DNA from: Jeotgalibacillus sp. S-D1
Lineage (GTDB): Bacteria; Bacillota; Bacilli; Bacillales; Jeotgalibacillaceae
Length of the DNA stretch: 64,000 bases
Assembly (NCBI RefSeq): GCF_004358665.1
Contig: NZ_SMZR01000004.1
Location: forward strand, 1 to 64,000
Direction of reading: 5' to 3'
The position numbers and the translations under genes were made by a program. Below, in pieces: positions 50,616-58,733 of the stretch. The notes under the pieces were generated by a model, which ran no database searches, was not told where the DNA came from, and saw nothing but the letters and a program-made list of their open reading frames with translations. The stretch's first letter is position 1, and each line of letters begins with the position of its first letter.

Positions 50616-50672
50616 AAGGCTTTGTTAAACGTTGGCGTTGGTAAATCAACAACCAGTCGCTTAACAAAGCTT
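50616..50672 (+). other. Stem-loop between binding protein and permease genes
   Basis: GGCTTTGTTAA and TTAACAAAGC pair across about 32 bases that include a small GTTG/CAAC stem. No T run follows; this form usually protects upstream mRNA from decay. It lies about 23 bp before the permease start. Confidence 0.55.
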
Positions 50673-50694
50673 TATTTAAAAAGGAGGCTTATGT

Positions 50695-51639
50695 ATGCAG
50701 CAAGCAGATGCACGATTGTCGACGGTTTTAGAAGAAGCCAGATCCAAATCGAAAAAGAAAAAGTGGAGAAATGCACTGACCATCCTGCTGTTTGTTTCAC
50801 CTGCTTTAATTGTTTATGCCATGTATGTCATTTATCCGATTCTCGCGACGCTAAATTACAGCTTTTATGATTGGAATGGCAGCAGTGTTGGAACGTATAT
50901 CGGGCTTCAGAATTATGTGCAGCTGTTCAGTGACAGCATTTTTTGGACGGCGCTGCGCAATAATACGTGGATTACATTAACGTCTGTCTTTGTTCAAATT
51001 CCCCTGGGGTTGATTATGGCATTGATGCTGTTTGCTCCAATTAAAGGGATCCGGCTCATGAGCAGTGTGTATTTTTTCCCTTTCCTCATGTCCACAGTAG
51101 CCATTGGTCTGTTATGGATCTACATGTTTGATCCGATAAATGGTTCGATTAATCAGCTGATAAATTTACTTGGCTTTGAAAACGTAGCCTGGCTAAGTGG
51201 GGAAAATACAGCGATTATTGCGGTGTTATTTGTTATCGTCTGGCAATTTGCTCCCTTTTATATGATCCTGTTTCGTGCAGCGATTGTGGGAATTCCGGAA
51301 GAATTGTATGAAGCAGCCGATATTGATGGGGCTAATCCCTGGCACAAATTTTCACGCATTACGCTTCCTCTTCTGATGCCAACCATCGTCAGTTCTTCTA
51401 TATTAGCCATTGTGGGGTCTCTAAAGGCTTTTGATATCTTTTATGTCATGACCGGCGGTGGACCAAATCATGCCACCGAGCTGATGGGAACATATATGTT
51501 TAAACAGGCATTCGTGAATTTTAATATGGGTTACGCAAGTGCTATTGCCTTTGTCATGTTTTTCATAGCACTAATTGTCACGATTTTAATTCAGGCACTT
51601 GATTTTTACCGTCAAAAGAAAGGGGTATTTTCTGAATGA
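50695..51639 (+). CDS. Carbohydrate ABC transporter permease (MalF-like)
   Basis: 314 residues with six membrane helices. The cytoplasmic EAA loop EELYEAADIDGANPWHKFSRITLPLLMPT couples to the ATPase. The N-terminal cytosolic part (residues 1-30) is basic and short. AAGGAGG precedes ATG. The stop overlaps the start of the second permease by four bases. No ATP-binding gene is in the operon, so a shared MsmX-type ATPase encoded elsewhere is expected. Confidence 0.92.
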   Translation: MQQADARLSTVLEEARSKSKKKKWRNALTILLFVSPALIVYAMYVIYPILATLNYSFYDWNGSSVGTYIGLQNYVQLFSDSIFWTALRNNTWITLTSVFVQIPLGLIMALMLFAPIKGIRLMSSVYFFPFLMSTVAIGLLWIYMFDPINGSINQLINLLGFENVAWLSGENTAIIAVLFVIVWQFAPFYMILFRAAIVGIPEELYEAADIDGANPWHKFSRITLPLLMPTIVSSSILAIVGSLKAFDIFYVMTGGGPNHATELMGTYMFKQAFVNFNMGYASAIAFVMFFIALIVTILIQALDFYRQKKGVFSE

Positions 51640-52454
51640 AATCTTTTTCTAAAATCCCTTTATATTTCATCGCCGCAGTGCTGCTGATTGTATCCGGCTA
51701 TCCTTTTGTATACATGATTTCAACTGCCCTTAAAACTCAAAGTGAATTCTTTGAACAGCCATTTGCTTTATTTACTTCATTTAATTTAGAGAATTTCACC
51801 AATGTTTTTAAGCTTGGTTTAACTGGTTATTTTTTCAACAGTGTCCTTGTCACCGTCATAGCAGTGGGGGCCGTTGTCATTATTGGTGCGCTTGCGAGCT
51901 ATCCGTTGAGCAGGATGAAGTTTCGCTTTAATCGGGTATTGTTCCTGTTATTTATTTCTGGCATGATGCTGCCGATTCATGCCACGCTGATTCCGATCTT
52001 TAAACTGTCAGAAAGCATGGGGATCTATGATACTTTATTCGCTTTGATTGGTCCTTATATTGCCTTCAGTTTGCCAATCTCGATCTTTATTCTGACACAG
52101 TTTATGCGGGAGATTCCAAAATCGCTCGAAGAGGCAGCCAAAATGGATGGCTGCACGCATTTAGGCATATTCAGACATGTCATCATGCCCATGCTGAAGC
52201 CTGCATTGATGGCCGTAATTATTTATAATGCGATTCATTTGTGGAATGAATTTGTCTTCGCCCTCGTCCTGATCTCAAGTCCGGAAAGTATGACACTTCC
52301 GCTTGGACTGCAGGCGTTTAGGGGAGATTTTGCAGTGAACGTCCCCGGCTTGATGGCTGCGTTGACGCTTGCAAGTCTGCCGATTTTAATCGTGTATTTA
52401 TTCTCTCAGGAAAAAGTCGTAAAAGGACTGACAGGTGGAGCTGTCAAAGGATAA
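51636..52454 (+). CDS. Carbohydrate ABC transporter permease (MalG-like)
   Basis: 272 residues with six membrane helices and the EAA loop SLEEAAKMDGCTHLGIFRHVIMPMLKPA. It overlaps the first permease gene (ATGA) and forms the heterodimeric channel. The end (VVKGLTGGAVKG) is the usual MalG-type terminal sequence of this family. Confidence 0.93.
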   Translation: MKSFSKIPLYFIAAVLLIVSGYPFVYMISTALKTQSEFFEQPFALFTSFNLENFTNVFKLGLTGYFFNSVLVTVIAVGAVVIIGALASYPLSRMKFRFNRVLFLLFISGMMLPIHATLIPIFKLSESMGIYDTLFALIGPYIAFSLPISIFILTQFMREIPKSLEEAAKMDGCTHLGIFRHVIMPMLKPALMAVIIYNAIHLWNEFVFALVLISSPESMTLPLGLQAFRGDFAVNVPGLMAALTLASLPILIVYLFSQEKVVKGLTGGAVKG

Positions 52455-52484
52455 TCGAAAAAAATAGATGGATGGTGAAGGTTT

Positions 52485-53510
52485 ATGAAAAAAATTAAAA
52501 TAGGGGTCATCGGCTGCGGCAGCATTGCGAGAAGGCGCCACTTGATTGAGTATGCTGAAAACATGGACGCAGAAATCGTCGCTGTAGTTGATCTGGTCGA
52601 AGAGAGAGCAAGGGAAATGGCGGAACAATACAATGCATCAGCCTACACCAATTATAAGGAAATGCTTGAGGACAGCGGGATTGATGCGGTGAGTGTTTGC
52701 CTGCCGAATCATCTTCATGCTTCAGCCAGTATTGATGCGCTAAATGCAGGCAAGCATGTCCTTTGCGAAAAACCGATGGCGACTTCGCTTGAAGAAGCAG
52801 AAAGCATGATAAAAGCAGCAAAAGAAAACAGTAAATTACTGATGATAGCTCACAATCAGCGGTTTGTTTCCTCCCATCAGCAGGCCAAAAAGCTTCTCGA
52901 CAGCGGAGAGCTTGGCAAAGTATACAGCTTTAAAACCACATTCGGTCACCCAGGTCCTGAAAGATGGAGCATTGACGGCCGGTCCAGCTGGTTTTTTGAT
53001 AAGGAACAAGCATTTATCGGTGCGCTTGGAGATTTAGGTGTACATAAATCAGATTTAATTCGTTATTTATTTGGCGAAGTAGCGGAAATCGGTGCTTTTG
53101 TCGAGACCAGTGCTAAGGAAAATACAGAGATTGATGACAACGCGATGTGTATTGTGAAAATGCAGTCAGGTGTAATTGGATCGCTGGCAGCAAGCTGGTC
53201 CTATGTATCAGGCAGCGATAATTCCACTTTTATATACACAGAGAACGCAGTACTAAAGCTTGAAGCCGATCCTGTTTATCCACTGGTCGTTCAGTATGCA
53301 AATGGGGATATCGTCAACTACGAATTGGCTAAAATTCAATCTAATGAGCAGGGAGTAAAAACCAATACCCATGTGATTGATCATTTCATTGAAGCCATTG
53401 TGCAAAACAAAGAGCCGCTCATCACGGGCGAAGAAGGAATGAAATCACTGAATGTTATTTTAGGTGCCCTTGAATCAAAAGAAACGAAGCGATTTGTTCA
53501 GCTCGTTTGA
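52485..53510 (+). CDS. Gfo/Idh/MocA family oxidoreductase
   Basis: 341 residues. The N-terminal Rossmann domain has GVIGCGSIARRRHL, and the family EKP motif is in VLCEKPMATSLEEAE. The C-terminal alpha/beta domain includes GALGDLGVHKSDLIRYLFGE with a catalytic His. It probably oxidises the imported sugar with NAD(P). GGATGGTG and ATG follow the permease by 30 bp; last gene of the operon with a strong terminator. Confidence 0.9.
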   Translation: MKKIKIGVIGCGSIARRRHLIEYAENMDAEIVAVVDLVEERAREMAEQYNASAYTNYKEMLEDSGIDAVSVCLPNHLHASASIDALNAGKHVLCEKPMATSLEEAESMIKAAKENSKLLMIAHNQRFVSSHQQAKKLLDSGELGKVYSFKTTFGHPGPERWSIDGRSSWFFDKEQAFIGALGDLGVHKSDLIRYLFGEVAEIGAFVETSAKENTEIDDNAMCIVKMQSGVIGSLAASWSYVSGSDNSTFIYTENAVLKLEADPVYPLVVQYANGDIVNYELAKIQSNEQGVKTNTHVIDHFIEAIVQNKEPLITGEEGMKSLNVILGALESKETKRFVQLV

Positions 53511-53528
53511 TCAAAATTGCTGTGTAAT

Positions 53529-53554
53529 AAGCCGGCCAAGCTTGGCCGGCTTTT
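53529..53554 (+). terminator. Terminator of the sugar operon
   Basis: GCCGGCCAAGCTTGGCCGGC is a perfect 20-bp palindrome followed by TTTT. Confidence 0.9.
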
Positions 53555-53594
53555 GCGTTGGCTGCTGGGGGAAAGGGGAACAGGGAGGGGTGAG

Positions 53595-53792
53595 CGATAA
53601 AAGCTGAAACATGGTGGATATACAGAGAAATGTGATCGATATCTTAAGAAATCTGATCGATAAATCAATTAAATAGAGAAAAATGATTAATATAAATAAA
53701 AAATTGATCGATATATCACAGATAGTGATCGATATAACATGGAAAACGATCGATATTTTGCAAAAAGTGATCGATAAAAACGAACTGTTATG
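53595..53792 (+). repeat. 21-bp-period intergenic array E (TGATCGATA core)
   Basis: Cores start at 53595, 53616 (as GGATA), 53637, 53658, then 53688 (degenerate TTAATA), 53709, 53730, 53751 and 53772. Steps are all 21 bp except 53658 to 53688, which is 30. Consensus is TGATCGATAWA with frequent RGAAA in the middle, the same family as array D. It starts about 40 bp after the sugar-operon terminator and lies between convergent genes. A 70-residue heptad open frame across it has no ribosome binding site. Confidence 0.86.
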
Positions 53793-53845
53793 GACAAAGA
53801 AAAAAATCAGACCCTCTATTTGGGATCTGACTTTTTATATCGTGT

Positions 53846-54145
53846 TTACCATAGTGGGTCATCTTCATCCTTCAATACTAAAAAGAAGGGCATAACCATA
53901 AGAACGGCAATGAATAACAACAGCATTATGCTTAATGCAACCGGAATTGAAAGGTCAAGGATTGTTGACACAGGAAGCAAAACAAGAGGAATCATATTCA
54001 GTAAGCCCGCTTTTTGCCTTGAACTTCTGGTTTGGTACTGTTTTTTTTGACAGTGTGGACAATTCATCGTCCTATGGATTGTGAGTTGTTTCGTTAAAGC
54101 TTCTCTCCATGACCACTTATGCTGACAATATGTACATTTGGGCAT
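53846..54145 (-). CDS. Zinc-finger membrane protein (CxxC-20-CxxC type)
   Basis: 99 residues. Two CxxC knuckles (MPKCTYCQHKW and MNCPHCQKKQY) at residues 4-7 and about 29-32 form a zinc ribbon, followed by two membrane helices (GLLNMIPLVLLPVSTILDL and PVALSIMLLLFIAVLMVMPFFLVL). This fits the TIGR04104 family of Bacillus and Clostridium proteins with unknown function. It lies downstream of lepB on the same strand. Confidence 0.78.
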   Translation of the reverse strand: MPKCTYCQHKWSWREALTKQLTIHRTMNCPHCQKKQYQTRSSRQKAGLLNMIPLVLLPVSTILDLSIPVALSIMLLLFIAVLMVMPFFLVLKDEDDPLW

Positions 54146-54232
54146 TGGACATCACCTCGCTCATTGGCTATTTATACCTATTTATACGAGATGAGTTGAT
54201 CGATAGTTTCATTTTTTCCGAAAAATCGATGA

Positions 54233-54760
54233 TTAGTCCAGCCATCCAATCGATGCAATCGGATAAATTCGCATTTTCACTTCTCCAATTACGGATGCCG
54301 TTGAAATAACGCCGTAGCTCCTGCTGTCCATGCTTTTTAAACGGTTATCACCCATTACAAAAAATGAACCTTCAGGAACCTCTAATTCAAAGTCACCTGT
54401 GATCGGCTGATTAAACAAGCTGTTTTCTTTGTTCTGTTTTAGATAAGGTTCTTTATATATTTTTCCGTTAATCGACAGAATATCATCTTTAATCTTTATT
54501 TCATCCCCCGGCAAACCGATGACCCGTTTAATATGCTTATCAGCAGAGATGGGAGATTGAAATACAATTAAATCAAAGGCTTCGATGTCCGTTAGTTTAG
54601 AGATGATGACCCTGTTATCATCTTCGAAGGTAGGAATCATAGATTCTCCTTTTACTGTGACAGGAGTAATTAAATAATGGCGGCAAACTCCTACAATGAC
54701 TAGTGCAATTAGAATTGACTTCAACCAGGAAATCAGTTCTTTCTTCGATTGCTTACTCAC
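54233..54760 (-). CDS. Signal peptidase I
   Basis: 175 residues (SipS/SipT size). One N-terminal membrane helix (LKSILIALVIVGVCRHYLI) anchors the serine-lysine protease. Catalytic S40 (VKGESMIPTF) and K78 (KHIKRVIGLPGDEI) are present, with the GDNRLKSMDSRSYG box near the C terminus. It removes signal peptides of exported proteins such as the M14 and M28 enzymes here. GGAGGTTC precedes ATG. It is one of several type I peptidases expected in a Bacillus, so it was left without a gene symbol. Confidence 0.92.
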   Translation of the reverse strand: MSKQSKKELISWLKSILIALVIVGVCRHYLITPVTVKGESMIPTFEDDNRVIISKLTDIEAFDLIVFQSPISADKHIKRVIGLPGDEIKIKDDILSINGKIYKEPYLKQNKENSLFNQPITGDFELEVPEGSFFVMGDNRLKSMDSRSYGVISTASVIGEVKMRIYPIASIGWLD

Positions 54761-55226
54761 AGGGAACCTCCTATTACTGTCATTTTTTAGTGATAATGTA
54801 AGTTTAAACTATCTTGTCCTATTCCATCAACGAAATTTTGTGAGAATATAACATTATATGCGACTAAAATAGTAATATTCGAAAAAGACGGGCAATATGA
54901 CTTATTTTTGAAAATTTTTGAGGAATGATAAAGGCGATGCGTTATATAGTGAGGGTGTTTTTTATAAATAGCACTGTAAAACAAGTCTGTTATTATGTTT
55001 AAACAATTGATTGGAGCTGAAGATATTAGCCCTACAGAGCTTCATCTCAAGGAAGCTCAACACCCGCCCCTTGAAAATCCTCCGCAAGTTGCGGAAATTA
55101 ACGTCTCCTTTTTATTGTTCTTTTTCATTATAAATAAATAGTTTATTTTTCCATAAATAGATTGTTTTGTTGTTGTTGTTTGAGTACGATGAAATAGAAA
55201 TGACTATTCGAGTTAGGGGGCAAATG
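54761..55226. other. Intergenic region between lepB and the DUF418 gene
   Basis: 466 bp without a supported gene, RNA or repeat. A 48-codon frame at 54995 lacks a ribosome binding site. It must hold the divergent promoters of both genes. Confidence 0.45.
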
Positions 55227-56456
55227 ATGGGTTCGATTAAAATGAATGAACGGATACATACCATCGATATTATTCGAGGATTCGCATTGTTTGGCATTCT
55301 TATTGCAAACATGATTACATTCAAGACACCTGTTTTTACTGAGGCTAGTGGTTTAATAGAGGGAGCGAGCCTTCCTGCAGGAGACCTGAATGCAGTGCTG
55401 ACACTGCTTACGGCATTTTTTGTTGATGGTAAGTTTTATCCTATGTTTTCAATGCTATTTGGGTTGGGGTTTTACATTTTTTACAGCCGGTTAATACAGA
55501 AGGATCTGCCTGCCAAAACATTATTCAGGCGCCGTCTGGTCTTTCTGCTGCTTTTGGGTCTGGTTCATTTGTTTTTTATTTGGTCGGGAGATATCCTGCA
55601 CACCTATGCACTGGCCGGATTTTTTCTCCCATTATTTATTAACCGATCTGTAAAGGTAATTAAAATTTGGGCGATCGCCATGCTTGGTGCAGGAATAGCT
55701 GTGTTTTCAGTTTTGGTTTTATTAAGTACTTTATTTATGCAATTTACTGTCAGCGAAGGAGTCGAATCAATAGAATCTCTTCGATCGACGGAGCTGGCAG
55801 CTTCAACTTTAATGGCAACCGGAAGCTTTAGTGAGATATTTCAATTCCGTCTAACCAATGAGGTACTTCCTATTTTATTACAAGTGGTACTTTCTCTTCC
55901 CACCATTTTGCCTTTGTTTTTAATCGGACTGTATTTTGGAAAAAAAGAAATGTTCCAGGATATTGGGGGAAATCTGCGAAGATGGAAAAAAGTAATGTGG
56001 ATCGGGCTCGTTGTTGGTGCGCCTGTAGTCGGATTATCAGTAGCTGTTACCTATAACGTTTTTGATTGGGAGCCCTTTTTGACGGCCTTTATCGGCGGAG
56101 GATTAAATATGATCGGCGGTCCGTTTTTAATGCTGTTTTATGTTGCCTCAATCGTACTGATTACGAGAAAACAGAATATTGAACGATTGCTGATGCCGTT
56201 TGCTGCAGTCGGACGAATGGCTCTCACGAATTATTTAATGCAGTCAATCATTGCAGTTATCATTTTTAATGGATATGGCTTTGGTTTGTTTGGACAGGTA
56301 TCGAAAACACAAGGTGTACTTATCGCGATTGCGATTTATGCCATCCAGGTTGTTCTCAGTCACTTCCTGCTAAAGCGGTATCCGCAGGGACCGATGGAAT
56401 CTCTTTGGAGAAAATGGACTTATTCAAAAGTACAAAAGCAGTCAAAAGCCGCATAA
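55227..56456 (+). CDS. DUF418 family membrane protein (YeiB-like)
   Basis: About 409 residues with roughly ten membrane helices. It starts MNERIHTIDIIRGFALFGILIANM and ends with the DUF418 domain (LMPFAAVGRMALTNYLMQSIIAVIIF), typical of YeiB-type proteins; they are thought to be transporters or acyl/phospho-sugar handling proteins of unknown substrate. The frame begins at 55167, but GGGGG at 55216-55220 best fits the ATG at 55227 (or 55224). Monocistronic. Confidence 0.88.
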   Translation: MGSIKMNERIHTIDIIRGFALFGILIANMITFKTPVFTEASGLIEGASLPAGDLNAVLTLLTAFFVDGKFYPMFSMLFGLGFYIFYSRLIQKDLPAKTLFRRRLVFLLLLGLVHLFFIWSGDILHTYALAGFFLPLFINRSVKVIKIWAIAMLGAGIAVFSVLVLLSTLFMQFTVSEGVESIESLRSTELAASTLMATGSFSEIFQFRLTNEVLPILLQVVLSLPTILPLFLIGLYFGKKEMFQDIGGNLRRWKKVMWIGLVVGAPVVGLSVAVTYNVFDWEPFLTAFIGGGLNMIGGPFLMLFYVASIVLITRKQNIERLLMPFAAVGRMALTNYLMQSIIAVIIFNGYGFGLFGQVSKTQGVLIAIAIYAIQVVLSHFLLKRYPQGPMESLWRKWTYSKVQKQSKAA

Positions 56457-56469
56457 AATAATCCAATAC

Positions 56470-56503
56470 ATTCGAGCCCATTATAGCGGGCTCGAATTTT
56501 TTA
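56470..56503 (+). terminator. Terminator of the DUF418 gene
   Basis: TTCGAGCCC and GGGCTCGAA form the stem around ATTATAGC, followed by TTTTTT. Confidence 0.9.
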
Positions 56504-56708
56504 GATTAGGCCCATAATATTCAAAAAAGCGTTTGTTCCAATTCCCCAAATAATCACAAGTTACTCTGCTGTAAAAGGCTGCTCCCCTTAAAACGCAACT
56601 GCTGTTCATGAATCCTTTTTTTGCCGATAGAAAAAATTTCTATATCGAGTGAACGCGATCAATGTTCCGATGGTATAGCTAGTAAAGAAGGAAAAGGAGA
56701 GATCTTAC

Positions 56709-57080
56709 ATGGATATAGGCTCGATTATTTCATTGGTATTGGTTGGTATTATGGTGGTTGTGATAGTGGGTATTGCGATTCAAATGGATCGAAAGTACAT
56801 TGTGAGGGAAAGAGGAAAGGTTAATTATAAAAAAACACAAGTCTATTTAAGGTGGAATGTGTTTGACACTCTGACACTTATTCTTGCGATCTATGCGGTC
56901 GTATGTGTACAGGTGCTTAATGTATTGATAATTACCGGTGAATCAATTGAAAATAATTATGTGCAATTTTTTTTGAATCAGGGTCAAGTGTGGACAACAA
57001 TCAGCATCATTTATCTTGTTGTCAGAGTAACCAACACGCTAAAATGTATTAAATCACGTATAGGAGACCAAAGTGTCTAA
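56709..57080 (+). CDS. Hypothetical membrane protein before an ECF sigma factor
   Basis: 123 residues with three hydrophobic segments (IGSIISLVLVGIMVVVIVGIAI; TLTLILAIYAVVCVQVLNVLII; VWTTISIIYLVVRVTNTL). AAGGAGAG precedes ATG. Its last codons overlap the start of the sigma factor gene by eight bases, so the two are translationally coupled. No family recognised; a membrane sensor or regulator of the sigma factor is plausible. Confidence 0.7.
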   Translation: MDIGSIISLVLVGIMVVVIVGIAIQMDRKYIVRERGKVNYKKTQVYLRWNVFDTLTLILAIYAVVCVQVLNVLIITGESIENNYVQFFLNQGQVWTTISIIYLVVRVTNTLKCIKSRIGDQSV

Positions 57081-57612
57081 TCAGGAAAATGAGTGGATGG
57101 CTGCTTTTCAGAACGGTGACTCAGATGCATTGGAGAAGATCTATCTTGTGTTGAAAGGTCCGCTTTATTCGTTCATTTTCCGCTATACCAGAGATGAACA
57201 GCTGAGTATAGATGTTGTGCAGGATGCATTTATGAAGCTTCAGCGCAACAAGCATCAATTTAACCCGGAAAAAGGAAGATTGAGATCCTATCTTTTTCAA
57301 ATAGGCTATCGGATTATGATTGATAAGCTCAATCGTCGAAAGAAGTGGCAGAGCATCCTGCCGTTTTTGACACCTCTTCCAAAAGAAGAGCTTCATCAGG
57401 CGGATCGAATGACCATCCGGGAGGCAGTGGCAAGGCTTCCGGATATTCACCGGTCAATTATTCTTCTTTTCTATTATCACGATATGACACATGAAGAAAT
57501 ATCCGGCATACTTGATATACCAAAAGGAACTGTAAAATCAAGAATTCATCACGCGATAAAAAAATTAAAAGAAGAATTGGGGGAGGATATTAATGAATCA
57601 AGATCCCTTTAA
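57073..57612 (+). CDS. ECF RNA polymerase sigma factor
   Basis: 179 residues of the extracytoplasmic-function sigma-70 class. Region 2 (LYSFIFRYTRDEQLSIDVVQDAFMKLQ, RSYLFQIGYRIMIDKLNRRKKW) and region 4 (ARLPDIHRSIILLFYYHDMTHEEISGILDIPKGTVKSRIHHAIKKLKEEL) are both clear. It resembles the YlaC-like group. It is translated from GTG (57073) overlapping the upstream gene and overlaps the next gene by 20 bases. Its regulon and trigger are unknown. Confidence 0.92.
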   Translation: MSNQENEWMAAFQNGDSDALEKIYLVLKGPLYSFIFRYTRDEQLSIDVVQDAFMKLQRNKHQFNPEKGRLRSYLFQIGYRIMIDKLNRRKKWQSILPFLTPLPKEELHQADRMTIREAVARLPDIHRSIILLFYYHDMTHEEISGILDIPKGTVKSRIHHAIKKLKEELGEDINESRSL

Positions 57613-57844
57613 GAATGACCAATTTATTAAATCAAAACTAGATGAATATCACGTTGAAATCCCCGATATTCCGATACGAACGAAAACAAAGAGATGGGAT
57701 CGTTTCATTAGCTATCTGGGATCTCCTGCCAAAAACCCGATCGAACCAGCTGTTTCCACAACAAATCGTCTTCTTCTGGTAAAAACAGTTCCGCTCGTTG
57801 GTGCTGCCGTCCTTACTCTTCTACAGGTGCTCGTATTGATATAA
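57593..57844 (+). CDS. Small membrane-anchored protein, possible anti-sigma factor
   Basis: 83 residues: a soluble N-terminal part (NQDPFKNDQFIKSKLDEYHVEIPDIPIRTKTKRWDRF) and one C-terminal helix (LLLVKTVPLVGAAVLTLLQVLVLI). It lacks the ZAS zinc motif of typical ECF anti-sigma factors. Overlap with the sigma gene by 20 bases suggests co-regulation in fixed ratio. A role in holding the sigma factor at the membrane is inferred from position and topology alone. Confidence 0.6.
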   Translation: MNQDPFKNDQFIKSKLDEYHVEIPDIPIRTKTKRWDRFISYLGSPAKNPIEPAVSTTNRLLLVKTVPLVGAAVLTLLQVLVLI

Positions 57845-58052
57845 GTTTTAAAATAAGTCTTCTTGCTCACTGTAATGGGAATGATCTATATTGAAGATAC
57901 TTGAATTGAGAGGCAGGGAGTTCATATTAAAATGGGCTCATGCCTTTTCATTTTGCTTTCATCTGCTGCATCCAGAATGGCAAACAAAATAGATGGGATT
58001 AACTGGCATAATATGTAACGTTTTATTATGATAAATGAAAGGAGTGAACGCT

Positions 58053-58733
58053 GTGCGTGTTTTTGTCGTAGAAGATGACGAACGAATTGTTGATGAAATG
58101 CGGAACCGATTGGCTCAGTGGAAGTTCGAGGTTATCGTGCCGATGGATTTTCAGGATGTGATGGGTACGTTTCGCGAATCTGAGCCCGCCATTGTCCTGC
58201 TGGATATTCAGCTGCCGGCTTTTGACGGTTTCTACTGGTGCCGTGAGATTCGGAGTATATCAACTGTACCGATTATTTTCTTGTCTTCACGGGATCACCC
58301 TCTGGATATGGTAATGGCGATGCAGCTTGGCGGAGATGATTATATTCAAAAACCCTACAATATGGACGTGCTGATCGCTAAGCTTCAGGCCATTGCCCGG
58401 AGAACCTATGAATATCATGAACTGCAAAGTGATACGGTCCATTGGAATGGAACGGAGCTTGATAAAAATAAAGGATTGCTGATAAAAGAGGGACAATCCG
58501 TGGAACTGACAAAAAACGAACTCTACATACTGGCGGTGTTGCTTGAGCAGCGCGATCAGATCGTAAGCCGCGACACATTGATCAGGAAGCTGTGGGATGA
58601 TGAGCGGTTTGTTAATGATAATACCCTGACCGTTAATATGGGGCGCCTTCGCCAAAAGGTCACGGATTTAGGACTCGAGGGAGCAATTGTGACAAAAAAA
58701 GGGCTTGGGTATATGGCGGTGACGCTTGAATGA
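58053..58733 (+). CDS. bceR: BceR-like response regulator
   Basis: About 226 residues. Receiver domain with acidic pocket (VFVVEDDERIV), phosphorylated D51 (IVLLDIQLPAFDGF) and K (QKPYNMDVLIAKL). An OmpR-type winged helix follows (LTKNELYILAVLLEQRDQIVSRDTLIRKLWD, NTLTVNMGRLRQKV). The frame is open to ATG 58035, but AAAGGAG is eight bases before GTG 58053. Part of a BceRS-BceAB peptide-antibiotic sensing and resistance module. Overlaps the kinase gene. Confidence 0.9.
   Translation: MRVFVVEDDERIVDEMRNRLAQWKFEVIVPMDFQDVMGTFRESEPAIVLLDIQLPAFDGFYWCREIRSISTVPIIFLSSRDHPLDMVMAMQLGGDDYIQKPYNMDVLIAKLQAIARRTYEYHELQSDTVHWNGTELDKNKGLLIKEGQSVELTKNELYILAVLLEQRDQIVSRDTLIRKLWDDERFVNDNTLTVNMGRLRQKVTDLGLEGAIVTKKGLGYMAVTLE

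Noticed and set aside
53683-53895. Plus-strand coding region over array E
   Set aside because: Heptad translation is a by-product of the repeat, and it overlaps the end of a well-supported minus-strand gene.
54190-54260. Further CGATA repeat units near lepB
   Set aside because: Two CGAT matches are 26 bp apart and extend into the lepB coding end; they do not follow the 21-bp step.
54995-55141. 48-codon open frame (MFKQLIGAEDIS...)
   Set aside because: No ribosome binding site and no recognisable features; it fits chance in AT-rich DNA.
56640-56708. ECF-type autoregulatory promoter (TGAAC...CGATGG)
   Set aside because: The AAC to CG spacing is about 13 bases instead of the usual 16-17.
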